Shown piece by piece: positions 27,414 to 35,179 of a stretch of DNA of 64,000 bases. The stretch is from JAIXUI01 sp943373175 (GTDB lineage Bacteria; Bacteroidota; Bacteroidia; UBA7662; JAIXUI01), in contig CALSBM010000007.1 in NCBI GenBank assembly GCA_943373175.1, forward strand, positions 4,637 through 68,636. Reading direction: 5' to 3'. Position numbers and translations under genes: made by a program. The notes beneath the pieces are model-generated. The model was not told the DNA's origin. It did not search any database and worked only from the letters and a program-made list of their open reading frames with translations. Position 1 is the first letter of the stretch; every line of letters starts with the position of its first letter.

Positions 27414-27776
27414 TTATTTAAAATTATCTATTATTCTAGATTTGTCTTCATTTTCTTTATCGTTCTTATGATACAATTCAATGAATGTAATTTTTTGTTC
27501 GTCAGGAAAGTACGCATAAATTAATCTTAGACCTGAATTTACTCCTCTTCCTTTTAATGCCTTACAAGCAATTTTTTTAACCTTAATGACACACGTTTCT
27601 AAACCCAAATTATCAATACGGAAACTAAAAGGAGGACTTTCACCAGGTTCGTCATTCAGGTCTAACTTCACCACTTCCAAATCATCGTTGAGCGTTCTGT
27701 ATTTTTTTAAAAGGTTCTTCAAATCCTTTTTAAATGTTGAAAGTTCATAAAATTCAATATTGTTCATCATCTTCAT
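27414..27776 (-). CDS. RelE/ParE-like toxin
   Basis: A 120-residue protein with the pattern of the RelE/ParE toxin superfamily: an N-terminal helical hairpin (FKKDLKNLLKKYRTLNDDLE), a strand pair containing CVIKVKKIACKALKGRG, and the core GLRLIYAYFPDEQKITFIELYHK with the basic end KENEDKSRI. RelE-family toxins cleave mRNA at the ribosome; which residues act here is not clear. Its start lies 23 bases inside the antitoxin gene, so the two are translationally coupled, antitoxin first. M4 (at 27767) is an alternative start. Base composition is AT-rich compared with housekeeping neighbours. Confidence 0.72.
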   Translation of the reverse strand: MKMMNNIEFYELSTFKKDLKNLLKKYRTLNDDLEVVKLDLNDEPGESPPFSFRIDNLGLETCVIKVKKIACKALKGRGVNSGLRLIYAYFPDEQKITFIELYHKNDKENEDKSRIIDNFK

Positions 27777-28554
27777 AAACTCTAATTGAATAAGGTGGTC
27801 TTCTGTAAAAAGCCAATTCGTAATTTATTTCTTCACCTTCTTTTGATGCCTTCCAAGGTTTATCACCGTGCGAATAGTTGCTGAGCATAGCCGCACTCCA
27901 ATCACTCATTTGTTCCATAACCCTGTCAATAATATCTTTCTCGCTTGCCTTTAACTCAGTTAAATCAGCTTTCTCTAAAGGCAAATAACGAGTTTGAGGA
28001 TAACCATGATATTCGGTTTTTACTCTTTGCAACTGCCCTATTTCAATCATTTGACCAATAATCATATCAAAATTTTGCGGAACTGGCCCATAAGGTAATT
28101 TGCGATATGTAGCACCTGTTAAATGCTCCTCATACAATTCGTAATAATTAAAATCCGAAAAATACAGTAACTTATATAGAACCGTTTCACCGACATTAGG
28201 CTTACCTGCACAGCGTTCAAGGATATACAATAAGACATTTTTGAACTTGCCGATTTGTAGAGTAGGCACAGAAATACGTTCTTCCACTTTCTTGGCCTTA
28301 TTTTCTTCTTTGCCTTCAACCTCTTGATTTGCCGAGAAATTCTTAGACATAAAATCATCCAATGAAAATTTCAAAATCATAGCCAGTTTTTGCAGTTCAA
28401 GAATATCGACGCTTCTATTTCCTAACTCTATTTGAGCCAAAGACGGTCGGGAAATTTTGACACTTTTAGCCAAATCTTCTTGCGACAACCCCTTCATTTT
28501 ACGAAGTTCGGTTAGCCTCTGACCTATTTGCTTTTGCGACAATTGCATGTTCAT
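27754..28554 (-). CDS. HTH-Panacea (DUF4065) antitoxin
   Basis: A 266-residue two-domain protein. Residues 5-65 form an XRE/Cro helix-turn-helix (LRKMKGLSQEDLAKSVKISR...). After a charged linker, about residues 100-250 form the Panacea/DUF4065 domain, recognised by VLYKLLYFSDFNYYELYEEH, TGATYRKLPYGPVP and the C-terminal LSNYSHGDKPWKA. Panacea domains are known as promiscuous antitoxin domains that neutralise many toxin folds. With the overlapping RelE-like gene downstream this makes a complete two-gene system. The HTH domain probably represses its own promoter. Confidence 0.85.
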   Translation of the reverse strand: MNMQLSQKQIGQRLTELRKMKGLSQEDLAKSVKISRPSLAQIELGNRSVDILELQKLAMILKFSLDDFMSKNFSANQEVEGKEENKAKKVEERISVPTLQIGKFKNVLLYILERCAGKPNVGETVLYKLLYFSDFNYYELYEEHLTGATYRKLPYGPVPQNFDMIIGQMIEIGQLQRVKTEYHGYPQTRYLPLEKADLTELKASEKDIIDRVMEQMSDWSAAMLSNYSHGDKPWKASKEGEEINYELAFYRRPPYSIRVYEDDEQY

Positions 28555-28583
28555 ATCAATTTAAGTTTCGCTGTTCAACGGAA

Positions 28584-28613
28584 CAAAGATAAGCAATGTT
28601 TCAAATTCAAACA
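28584..28613 (-). promoter_or_regulatory. Possible antitoxin promoter with operator
   Basis: On the minus strand TATCTTTG (28584-28591) matches TAnnTTTG, 30 bases before the antitoxin start. A TTTG lies 16 bases upstream, slightly short of the usual spacing. An imperfect palindrome with TGTTT and AAACA arms (28597-28613) covers the -33 position and could be the operator of the HTH antitoxin. Confidence 0.42.
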
Positions 28614-28966
28614 TACTTCTGTTTCCATACAAAACACTGCCTACACTTGCCAAATGCAATTGAACTCAAAGAAAAACTGTTTAAAACCCTTTCTACCGGA
28701 AGAAACAAACAAAACATCCAACATACAGCCCGGCAAAAATGGACTCAACAAATGACACAAGCAGCCTCCGTAGTAAATGATTGCAACCGACGACAGGCAA
28801 GAACACCAACCGCCAACATACCACCGAAAATCTAAAAAGCCTCAAAAGACCCTTAGACTTCTTGGAGAGGATATAAAAAAGTTGATTATTTTGGAGACAG
28901 AAACAGGTAAAGAAGAAACACTACCCCAAAATGTGGTTTTCAACCTTAGTACTCACCTCCCATGAA
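28614..28966. other. Gene-free stretch upstream of the antitoxin
   Basis: About 350 bases with no supportable gene. Short frames exist, for instance a 62-codon one from 28777, but it has no recognisable domain and an unlikely composition at its start. An A-rich segment near 28880 is the only visible feature. Confidence 0.5.
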
Positions 28967-29042
28967 AGCAAACTACACGCAGTGCGTGAAATCGACTACA
29001 GGAGCATGTATCGCGCAAGACTGCGTATATTAATCGTTATGT
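28967..29042 (+). repeat. attC-like hairpin upstream of the DUF4365 gene
   Basis: Inverted arms ACGCAGT (28977-28983) and ACTGCGT (29020-29026) are extended by GCG/CGC with an unpaired AAG on one side. The site ends in GTTATGT (29036-29042), and an AAC-ending box AGCAAAC lies at its left end (28967-28973). This is the layout of an integron attC site: R'', L'', loop, L', R'. The left box matches the complement of the right box only at A and AAC, so the site is degenerate. The same core CGTTATGT recurs at 30073-30080. Confidence 0.4.
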
Positions 29043-29062
29043 GCAATTTATAATCCAGACAA

Positions 29063-29974
29063 ATGAGCGGAGTTGTACAACCAGACTTCAGACAAGGAAA
29101 TAGGTCTGAATATTTAGCGCAATATCTTCTTTCTTACTTGGGGACAACCGTTTTTGTTCCAAGACAAGAAGACGTTGGCATCGACTTTAATTGTGCAATT
29201 TCTGTCGCTAGCGGACACGTTGAAGAAATCAAAGAACAATTTCATGTTCAAATAAAATCTAATATCACGGACGATATAGAATTTGGTGAGGTTGCAAAGA
29301 CAGGTAAAAATCAAAAGACCAAATGGAAACAATATGAACTTGAATGGCTCTTTAATCTAGACAATCCTCTTTTCATTGGCATTGTAAATAAAGACGAAGG
29401 TAGCCTTGAGCTTTATTCAACCTCTTTCATGTGGTATAATTACTGGAACAGAAAATTCTTAACGGTCAAATTTCTTCCAAATCATCCTAGCGGTGACATG
29501 GCAGAAATACACGTTCAAGAAGACATCGATATTTCTGAATGGGCTAGTGACTTAGAAACTACGGAGCCCAAAGTGAAAACAGTTGTACCAATGGGACCAC
29601 CTATTATTAAACTGACAAAAGAAAATATAAGACAATCGGAAGTACTGCCAACTCTTAAAAACCTATTCAGACTTGCAATACAAATAGAACAAGCTAATAT
29701 CACTTATAAAAAACTTAGACTGCCCTATTTTAACTGGCTTCATAAGATCTCGACAAATAGCAGTTTCGTTGGTGGTTTTTTTTACGCAATCGATAAAGTG
29801 CTAATTGAAGAACAACGACTATATCAATCTTTAACTCCATTACTAATTTCGCTTGCACTTCTTTATAAGCAGACCAACGACCAAAGATTCGAGATTATTA
29901 TGAACGCACTCAACTTAACTCCTCCGCAGTTCATTCCTCCTGAAGTTAAAGTAGCTCTTGGACTTCCTGCTTGA
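29063..29974 (+). CDS. DUF4365 domain protein, restriction-nuclease fold
   Basis: A 303-residue protein. The first ~160 residues match DUF4365, a PD-(D/E)XK nuclease-fold family. The active-site pattern is visible as Glu16 (RSEYLAQYLL), Asp41 (EDVGIDF) and Gln63-x-Lys65 (FHVQIKSN). The C-terminal half is helical and not recognised. DUF4365 proteins are frequent in defence islands and as stand-alone accessory genes; the target is unknown. The ATG is only 20 bases after a CGTTATGT core and the stop is 11 bases before the next hairpin box, so this single gene fills the space between two attC-like sites. Confidence 0.82.
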   Translation: MSGVVQPDFRQGNRSEYLAQYLLSYLGTTVFVPRQEDVGIDFNCAISVASGHVEEIKEQFHVQIKSNITDDIEFGEVAKTGKNQKTKWKQYELEWLFNLDNPLFIGIVNKDEGSLELYSTSFMWYNYWNRKFLTVKFLPNHPSGDMAEIHVQEDIDISEWASDLETTEPKVKTVVPMGPPIIKLTKENIRQSEVLPTLKNLFRLAIQIEQANITYKKLRLPYFNWLHKISTNSSFVGGFFYAIDKVLIEEQRLYQSLTPLLISLALLYKQTNDQRFEIIMNALNLTPPQFIPPEVKVALGLPA

Positions 29975-29985
29975 CGTTAAACTGC

Positions 29986-30080
29986 ACATAACAGCACCTA
30001 CTTGCATTTTTTTGCGGGTTAGCGCTCAAATGCGTAAATTGACATAGCAAAAAACTGCAAGTAGCTCCAAAACGTTATGT
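29986..30080 (+). repeat. attC-like hairpin downstream of the DUF4365 gene
   Basis: Outer boxes ACATAAC (29986-29992) and GTTATGT (30074-30080) are perfect complements. Inner arms CTACTTGCA (29998-30006) and TGCAAGTAG (30056-30064) are a perfect 9-bp stem. A few bases between the two pairs are unmatched on each side (the central spacer, including AAAAC), and one arm has extra bases. This is the attC architecture of integron cassettes, 95 bases long. The R' box GTTATGT differs from the GTTRRRY consensus at one position. Confidence 0.52.
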
Positions 30081-30129
30081 CCATTCCTAAAACGACAACT
30101 ACTGCAACTTCAACAATAATGTAAAGACA

Positions 30130-30219
30130 ATGGAAAGAAGAAAATTTATCATCACTACTGGAGGGTTTGTTTCAGCAACAATGTCTCGTCCTAAAAAAAG
30201 TTTACGAGTTAATTTCTAA
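30130..30219 (+). pseudogene. Truncated Tat-signal fragment
   Basis: A 29-codon frame beginning MERRKFIITTGGFVSA, which looks like the start of a twin-arginine signal peptide (RRKFI, then a hydrophobic stretch). It ends in TAA shortly after, with no mature domain. It starts 50 bases after the downstream attC-like core, as the first gene of a next cassette would, and appears cut off. Confidence 0.45.
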
Positions 30220-30365
30220 ATAGTGTTGGCAGCCACATGGTACAAAGGATAAAGCTCTGGAAATTCTTTGTCGGTTCTAAAGTAGCGGTTCGGGGATGTG
30301 CTAAAGGGGTCTATAAGCTCCGGATTATCCAGCGATTTTCCCACCTCAGTGAATGCGTGTGCTTC
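30216..30365 (-). pseudogene. C-terminal coding remnant on the opposite strand
   Basis: A 49-codon open stretch with protein-like composition (LIDPFSTSPNRYFRT, then EFPELYPLYHVAANTI before TAG). An in-frame TAA lies directly upstream, so no start is available. Its stop codon overlaps the stop of the Tat fragment, suggesting a deletion or insertion junction at about 30216-30219. I do not recognise the family. The 138 bases from 30366 to the HAD gene show nothing else. Confidence 0.4.
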
Positions 30366-30503
30366 TTAATTCAATGTCCATCTTGACTATTAGCCCAAGA
30401 AGAAGTATTTACCTATTTGTTTAGCCAGGTAAAAATGCAGCCTCCACAACCACCACGTTACTCCCTCGTCCGAGAGGGCTTCGGTTCAACAAATTCTACC
30501 CAA

Positions 30504-31133
30504 CTACCTATACAATTCCGGGAAATACTCTCGAAGAATAGACAATGGATTTTGATTGGTATGATGGACAGGAGCAGTTATCCTTAACCGCTTTGCAGCT
30601 TCGCGGTGTTGTATCGAATCTTCAATAAAAAGACAATCTTCTGGATTGAGGTTTTGTTCGTTTAACAAAAGCTGAAAAAATGCTTCCTCCGGCTTTCTGG
30701 TTCCACATTCATAACTCAGATAAACTTTAGTGAACATTTCCTGAAAGTTGAATATTCCCCTTTTTTCTAAACCCTGATAAATAGTCTGAATGTGCAATAC
30801 ATTGGTGTTAGAAAAAAGAAAGCAAGGAATATCATTCGCTCTTAATGGAGCAAGAAGTGCCAGCCTTTCATCTGGTAAATCAAGCAGAATGCTATCCCAT
30901 GCCTCCCTTATTTGAGCATCTGTAAGGGCAAGACCGGATAGCCTTCTTATTTCTTGATAAAACTGGTTTTCAGAAATTTTGCCTGTTTCTAATAAATCAA
31001 AAACTACCTGTTGTTCCGCCTGGCTGTAACTGTTGCCAAAATCACGGTAGCCTAACGCTTCAAATGCCTTACGGGGTGCCTGATAATCAATATTGATTAA
31101 AACTCCTCCGAAATCAAAAATTACTGCTTTCAT
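30504..31133 (-). CDS. HAD-superfamily hydrolase (subfamily IA)
   Basis: A 209-residue HAD phosphatase. Motif I is FDFGGVL with the nucleophile aspartate at residue 7. Motif II is FLFSNTN, motif III the Lys of GTRKPEEAFF, and motif IV CLFIEDS. A helical cap lies at about residues 18-85. This layout is the YihX/HAD-IA group acting on sugar phosphates such as glucose-1-phosphate, though the substrate cannot be read. The ATG overlaps the stop of the SDR gene (ATGA), so the two are coupled. Confidence 0.9.
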   Translation of the reverse strand: MKAVIFDFGGVLINIDYQAPRKAFEALGYRDFGNSYSQAEQQVVFDLLETGKISENQFYQEIRRLSGLALTDAQIREAWDSILLDLPDERLALLAPLRANDIPCFLFSNTNVLHIQTIYQGLEKRGIFNFQEMFTKVYLSYECGTRKPEEAFFQLLLNEQNLNPEDCLFIEDSIQHREAAKRLRITAPVHHTNQNPLSILREYFPELYR

Positions 31134-31840
31134 CAATCAAAATCGCCGGCAATTGGTCGTAATAATACTTCTTCCAGCACCGCAGATGGGGATAAATTCC
31201 AAGCCTGAAAAACGACTTCCGCCACATCAGAGGGTTGCATAAAACGGGAAGCGGGCAGTTCAGTTCCCGCCCAAGAGTTGGTTAGTGTAGCTCCCGGAAG
31301 CAAAGAGGTTACTGCTACTTGGGTGTTCTTCAATTCTTCCCGCAGCACTTTGCTCATTCCCAACAAAGCAAACTTACTGATGCAATAAGAACCTCCATTA
31401 ACATAAGCAGTGATGCTTGCCGTGGAGCACATGTTCACAATCAATGCTTTATCCGACTTTTTTAATTCCTGTAGCAATGCTCGGGTGAGGTGGTAAGCCG
31501 AGGCAACATTGGTGTTCATCTGTAATTCAAAAACGCCATCCGGCTCCTCAGCAATTGATCCTGGTCGAAAAACCCCTGCATTATTTACTAATAGGTGAAC
31601 GGAGTTAAACCTTCGCTGCACCTCACCTGCAAACTTGATTACTTCATCCTTCACCGACATATCGGCCACAAGTCCGGCAAAAGATTGTTGAGGATAGCGT
31701 TGCACTAACTTGTCTTGAAGTTCTTTCAAATCCGATGCAGACCGCGCATTAAAAATGACCGAAAATCCGGCCTGGGCTAAGCGTTCAACTACTGCCTTTC
31801 CGATGCCTTTACCAGCACCGGTTACTACTGCATTCAACAC
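31133..31840 (-). CDS. Short-chain dehydrogenase/reductase
   Basis: A 235-residue classical SDR. The nucleotide-binding motif is TGAGKGIG at the N-terminus, NNAG follows near residue 85, the catalytic Ser is in CSTAS, and the Tyr-Lys pair is in SYCISKFAL. The GTG at 31840 (MLNAVVTGAG) was chosen, eleven bases after the biotin carrier gene; a longer ATG start at 31885 adds 15 unlikely residues and overlaps that gene. It forms a three-gene run with the carrier before it and the HAD gene after it. The substrate is unknown. Confidence 0.88.
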   Translation of the reverse strand: MLNAVVTGAGKGIGKAVVERLAQAGFSVIFNARSASDLKELQDKLVQRYPQQSFAGLVADMSVKDEVIKFAGEVQRRFNSVHLLVNNAGVFRPGSIAEEPDGVFELQMNTNVASAYHLTRALLQELKKSDKALIVNMCSTASITAYVNGGSYCISKFALLGMSKVLREELKNTQVAVTSLLPGATLTNSWAGTELPASRFMQPSDVAEVVFQAWNLSPSAVLEEVLLRPIAGDFD

Positions 31841-31850
31841 AATCCTATCG

Positions 31851-32354
31851 TTAATTAAATCGAAGCATGAGGTCGCCCTTCTCAACGGTTTGGCCGGGGG
31901 CTACCAGAATTTTACCCAGAACACCTTGCCCCGGCGATTTAATAACGTTCTCCATTTTCATGGATTCCAAAACCAAGAGTGGATCGTTCTTCTTTACCTC
32001 GTCACCTTCATGAACCAAAAGTCGCAGCACAAGGCCGGGCATAGGAGCTTTTAGCTCGTTGAGTTTTTTGGCTACTCCTGCATTCAAGCCCAATTTCTTG
32101 AGCCAACGGTCCGTTTCGGTTAGAACTTGAAGGGAATATTCTCTTCCTCGAAAGCGCACAAGCATCGTTTTCTCTTCTGCTTGTTGAGAAACCACCTCTA
32201 CCGTATAAGATTGCTCCCCTACTAAAAGAGAATAAGTCCGCGGCTGACCGGGAACTGGAAGAAAAGAAACTGCTACCGGCTGACCATTGAGATTCAGTTC
32301 CGGTGCCATGCCGGATACTTCGAAAGCACGGCCATCTACCAAGGACTCTAACAT
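31851..32354 (-). CDS. Biotin carboxyl carrier (biotinyl-domain) subunit
   Basis: A 167-residue acyl-CoA carboxylase biotin carrier. The C-terminal biotinyl domain (about residues 95-167) has the attachment motif ESMKMEN, with the biotinylated Lys between two Met. The N-terminal half is a beta-rich linker like that of the propionyl/methylcrotonyl-CoA carboxylase alpha chain. The carboxylase and carboxyltransferase subunits are not in this window, so it must pair with unlinked partners. Confidence 0.9.
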   Translation of the reverse strand: MLESLVDGRAFEVSGMAPELNLNGQPVAVSFLPVPGQPRTYSLLVGEQSYTVEVVSQQAEEKTMLVRFRGREYSLQVLTETDRWLKKLGLNAGVAKKLNELKAPMPGLVLRLLVHEGDEVKKNDPLLVLESMKMENVIKSPGQGVLGKILVAPGQTVEKGDLMLRFN

Positions 32355-32476
32355 GCTGCGAATTTCGGTTTTCCTTTGGAAGGCTGAAAAGTTAAATAAC
32401 GAATTTTTGCCTGAGGTTAAAGTTTTTTTAATTTCCTAATCTGAGCATATCCCTTAGTTTCGGCACGATTTCCAAC

Positions 32477-33265
32477 ATGAAGAAAACTATCCTCGCTTTG
32501 GCCTTTGGGCTAACCGTTTTGAGCATGTCTTACCAGCTAATCTCGAATCCCACTGGAGCACCTCTCGGAAGAACAGGCTCGCCAGCCGATGGAGCAACTT
32601 GTTCCTCAAGTGGTTGTCATTTTGGTGCCCCCAGTCCATTGGCAAACGTGATTACCAGTAACATTCCTGCGACCGGCTATATTCCCGGTCAATCGTACAC
32701 CATCACCGTCACAGTTCCCGGTTCAGGCAACAAAGGTTTTCAGGTTTCTCCCCAAAAAACAGATGGTACTCAATTAGGTTCATTGCAGGCTGCAGCAGGC
32801 AGCCAGGTTTTTGGAAAATACATAACTCACACCACTCCTAAAACCGGAACAGCCGTTTGGTCTTTTGGTTGGACAGCACCTGCCGCAGGAACCGGAAGCG
32901 TTACCTTCTACGGTGCATTCGCTCAAAGCCGTCAGGCTACCAGAACAAGTACCCTTACGGTTAGCGAAGCCATTGGTACCAGCGTTCAGGAAGTGAGAGC
33001 TTTCAGTAAAGTCACTATTTATCCAAACCCTTCTACTACCGAAGTCAACCTTGCATTCAACCTGACTCGTAATGGTATGACAGAGGTTCGCTTGTTGGAT
33101 TTGAATGGTAAAGAAATCAGTGTACTGCACCAACAAGTTCTGGATGCCGGCAGCCAAACCTTGAAGTTGAACCTTCCCGGTGGACTTAATGGCGGACATT
33201 ACTTTGTTACCATTAAAGCAGAGGGTCAAATAAAAACCCTCCCCATCTTTGTAAAAGAGCAATAA
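32477..33265 (+). CDS. Choice-of-anchor V / Reeler-like protein with T9SS sorting domain
   Basis: A 262-residue exported protein. It has a signal peptide (about residues 1-20) and then a region starting GAPLGRTGSPADGATCSSSGCH, typical of the choice-of-anchor V/reelin-like beta domain, up to about residue 165. The last ~80 residues are a T9SS type A sorting domain (VTIYPNPSTTEVNLAF... ending IKTLPIFVKEQ). It should be secreted across the outer membrane and cleaved. Its function on the surface is unknown. A strong terminator follows. Confidence 0.87.
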   Translation: MKKTILALAFGLTVLSMSYQLISNPTGAPLGRTGSPADGATCSSSGCHFGAPSPLANVITSNIPATGYIPGQSYTITVTVPGSGNKGFQVSPQKTDGTQLGSLQAAAGSQVFGKYITHTTPKTGTAVWSFGWTAPAAGTGSVTFYGAFAQSRQATRTSTLTVSEAIGTSVQEVRAFSKVTIYPNPSTTEVNLAFNLTRNGMTEVRLLDLNGKEISVLHQQVLDAGSQTLKLNLPGGLNGGHYFVTIKAEGQIKTLPIFVKEQ

Positions 33266-33284
33266 TCTGCATCATCTACAAAAC

Positions 33285-33318
33285 AAAAAAGCCCGACATC
33301 AAACTGTCGGGCTTTTTT
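33285..33318 (+). terminator. Rho-independent terminator after the T9SS protein gene
   Basis: AAAAAAGCCCGACA and TGTCGGGCTTTTTT form a 14-bp perfect stem around TCAAAC, with T tracts on both strands. It is 20 bases after the stop codon. Confidence 0.93.
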
Positions 33319-33405
33319 GTTTCCAAGCCTAAACTCACGGTTACTTGTTACATCGCGGTAAATCAATGAGCTTAAAAAGCTAGTTTGCCGTATTTTCGCG
33401 GCGCT

Positions 33406-35175
33406 ATGATGCGAACACATAATTGCGGAGAATTGCGTCCCGAGCACGTCGGGCAATCGGTAGTACTGGCAGGTTGGGTGCAAACCCTGCGCGATAAAGG
33501 AGCCTTACTCTGGATTGACCTTCGCGACCGCTATGGAATAACTCAGCTTACTATGGAGTCTGAACATTTGACCGAATCCCTTTTTGATCAAGCAAGAAGT
33601 TTCGGCAGAGAATACGTGATTCAAGTAGAAGGCATGGTGCGTTTGCGTCATTCTCCTTCTCAGAAAATCCCCACAGGGGCAGTTGAAGTTGTCCCTAGCC
33701 GATTAACCTTACTCAACGCCGCACAACTTCCTCCCTTCTTGATTGAAGACGATACCGATGGAGGCGATGACTTGCGCATGAAATTCCGATATCTTGATTT
33801 ACGCAGAAATCCGGTTCGCGAAAATTTGATTCTTCGTCACAAACTGGCTCAAGCTACCCGCAGATACTTAGATCAGCAAGGATTTCTTGAAGTAGAAACT
33901 CCTGTACTCATTAAATCTACCCCAGAAGGTGCAAGAGACTTTGTGGTTCCCTCGCGCATGAATGCCGGGGAGTTTTACGCATTGCCACAGTCGCCTCAAA
34001 CCTTTAAGCAATTGTTGATGGTTAGTGGCTTTGACAAATACTTTCAAATTGTAAAATGCTTCCGAGATGAAGATTTGAGAGCAGACCGCCAACCTGAGTT
34101 TACTCAAATTGACTGTGAAATGGCTTTCGTGGAACAAGAAGACGTGCTTCAAACTTTCGAAGGACTTATTCGAAGCCTTTTCCGTGAAATAAAAGGCATA
34201 GAATTTCCCAAAGAGCTTCAACGCATGACCTACGCCGAGGCTATGCGTCGTTTTGGAAACGACAAGCCTGACATCCGATTTGGCCTTGAACTAAGAAACC
34301 TTAAGGTAAACGGAACTTTGGAAGCTCCTTTTGACTTCCGCAATTTCGTTGTTTTTGATGCTGCCTCAACGGTAATTGCTATTAGCATCCCGGAAGCCGC
34401 TTCTTGGACTCGTAAACAAATCGACGCACTCACGGAGTGGGTTAAACGTCCGCAAATCGGCCTTAAAGGGTTAGCTTGGTTGCGCAAAGAGGCCGATGGA
34501 AGTGTAAAATCTTCCTTCGATAAATTCTTTGAACCAGAAACTTTGCAGCAAATGGCAGAATACTGCCACGCAAACACCGGCAGTTTAACCTTTTTTCTGG
34601 CCGGAGAAGAAAAACTTACCCGTAAGGCCGCAGCAGATTTACGCCTTGAGCTTGGCGAACAACTTGGGCTTCGCAATCGAAATGAGTACTCGGCTCACTG
34701 GGTGGTTGACTTTCCTTTATTAGAAGAAGACGAAGAAAGCGGACGCTGGCATGCTATGCACCATCCATTTACTTCTCCTAAACCGGAAGATGCGGATCTC
34801 TTATTCACCAATCCAGGAAGTGTACGCGCTAATGCTTACGACCTTATTATTAATGGGGTGGAAGTAGGCGGAGGCTCTATCCGAATTCACAACAGGGAAA
34901 TGCAGGCTAAAATGTTTGAACGCCTCGGATTCAGTGATGAAGAAGCACGCAAGCAATTCGGCTTTCTGATGGAAGCTTTCACGTACGGTGCGCCTCCACA
35001 CGGCGGTATTGCCTTCGGCTTCGACCGGCTTTGCGCACTTTTTGGGGGCAGCGATTCTATCCGAGATTACATCGCATTTCCGAAAAACAATTCCGGCAGA
35101 GATGTCATGATTGATGCGCCATCGAGCTTAGATCAAGCTCAGCTTAACGAGTTAAAACTCCAAAGCCGGGCTTAA
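33406..35175 (+). CDS. aspS: Aspartate-tRNA ligase
   Basis: A bacterial-type AspRS of 589 residues. The N-terminal OB fold starts RTHNCGELRPEHVGQSVVLAGW. Class II motif 2 is seen in FRDEDLRADRQPEFTQID and motif 3 in GGIAFGFDRLCALFGG, with the bacterial GAD insert domain between (about residues 285-410). The ATG at 33406 aligns with other Bacteroidota AspRS starts; a second ATG follows directly. Ligates Asp to tRNA-Asp in the cytoplasm. The O-methyltransferase gene follows after four bases. Confidence 0.97.
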   Translation: MMRTHNCGELRPEHVGQSVVLAGWVQTLRDKGALLWIDLRDRYGITQLTMESEHLTESLFDQARSFGREYVIQVEGMVRLRHSPSQKIPTGAVEVVPSRLTLLNAAQLPPFLIEDDTDGGDDLRMKFRYLDLRRNPVRENLILRHKLAQATRRYLDQQGFLEVETPVLIKSTPEGARDFVVPSRMNAGEFYALPQSPQTFKQLLMVSGFDKYFQIVKCFRDEDLRADRQPEFTQIDCEMAFVEQEDVLQTFEGLIRSLFREIKGIEFPKELQRMTYAEAMRRFGNDKPDIRFGLELRNLKVNGTLEAPFDFRNFVVFDAASTVIAISIPEAASWTRKQIDALTEWVKRPQIGLKGLAWLRKEADGSVKSSFDKFFEPETLQQMAEYCHANTGSLTFFLAGEEKLTRKAAADLRLELGEQLGLRNRNEYSAHWVVDFPLLEEDEESGRWHAMHHPFTSPKPEDADLLFTNPGSVRANAYDLIINGVEVGGGSIRIHNREMQAKMFERLGFSDEEARKQFGFLMEAFTYGAPPHGGIAFGFDRLCALFGGSDSIRDYIAFPKNNSGRDVMIDAPSSLDQAQLNELKLQSRA

Positions 35176-35179
35176 TCTT

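Noticed and set aside
28777..28965. A 62-codon frame in the gap upstream of the antitoxin
   Set aside because: No recognisable domain, poor composition in its first half and no ribosome site; treated as chance.
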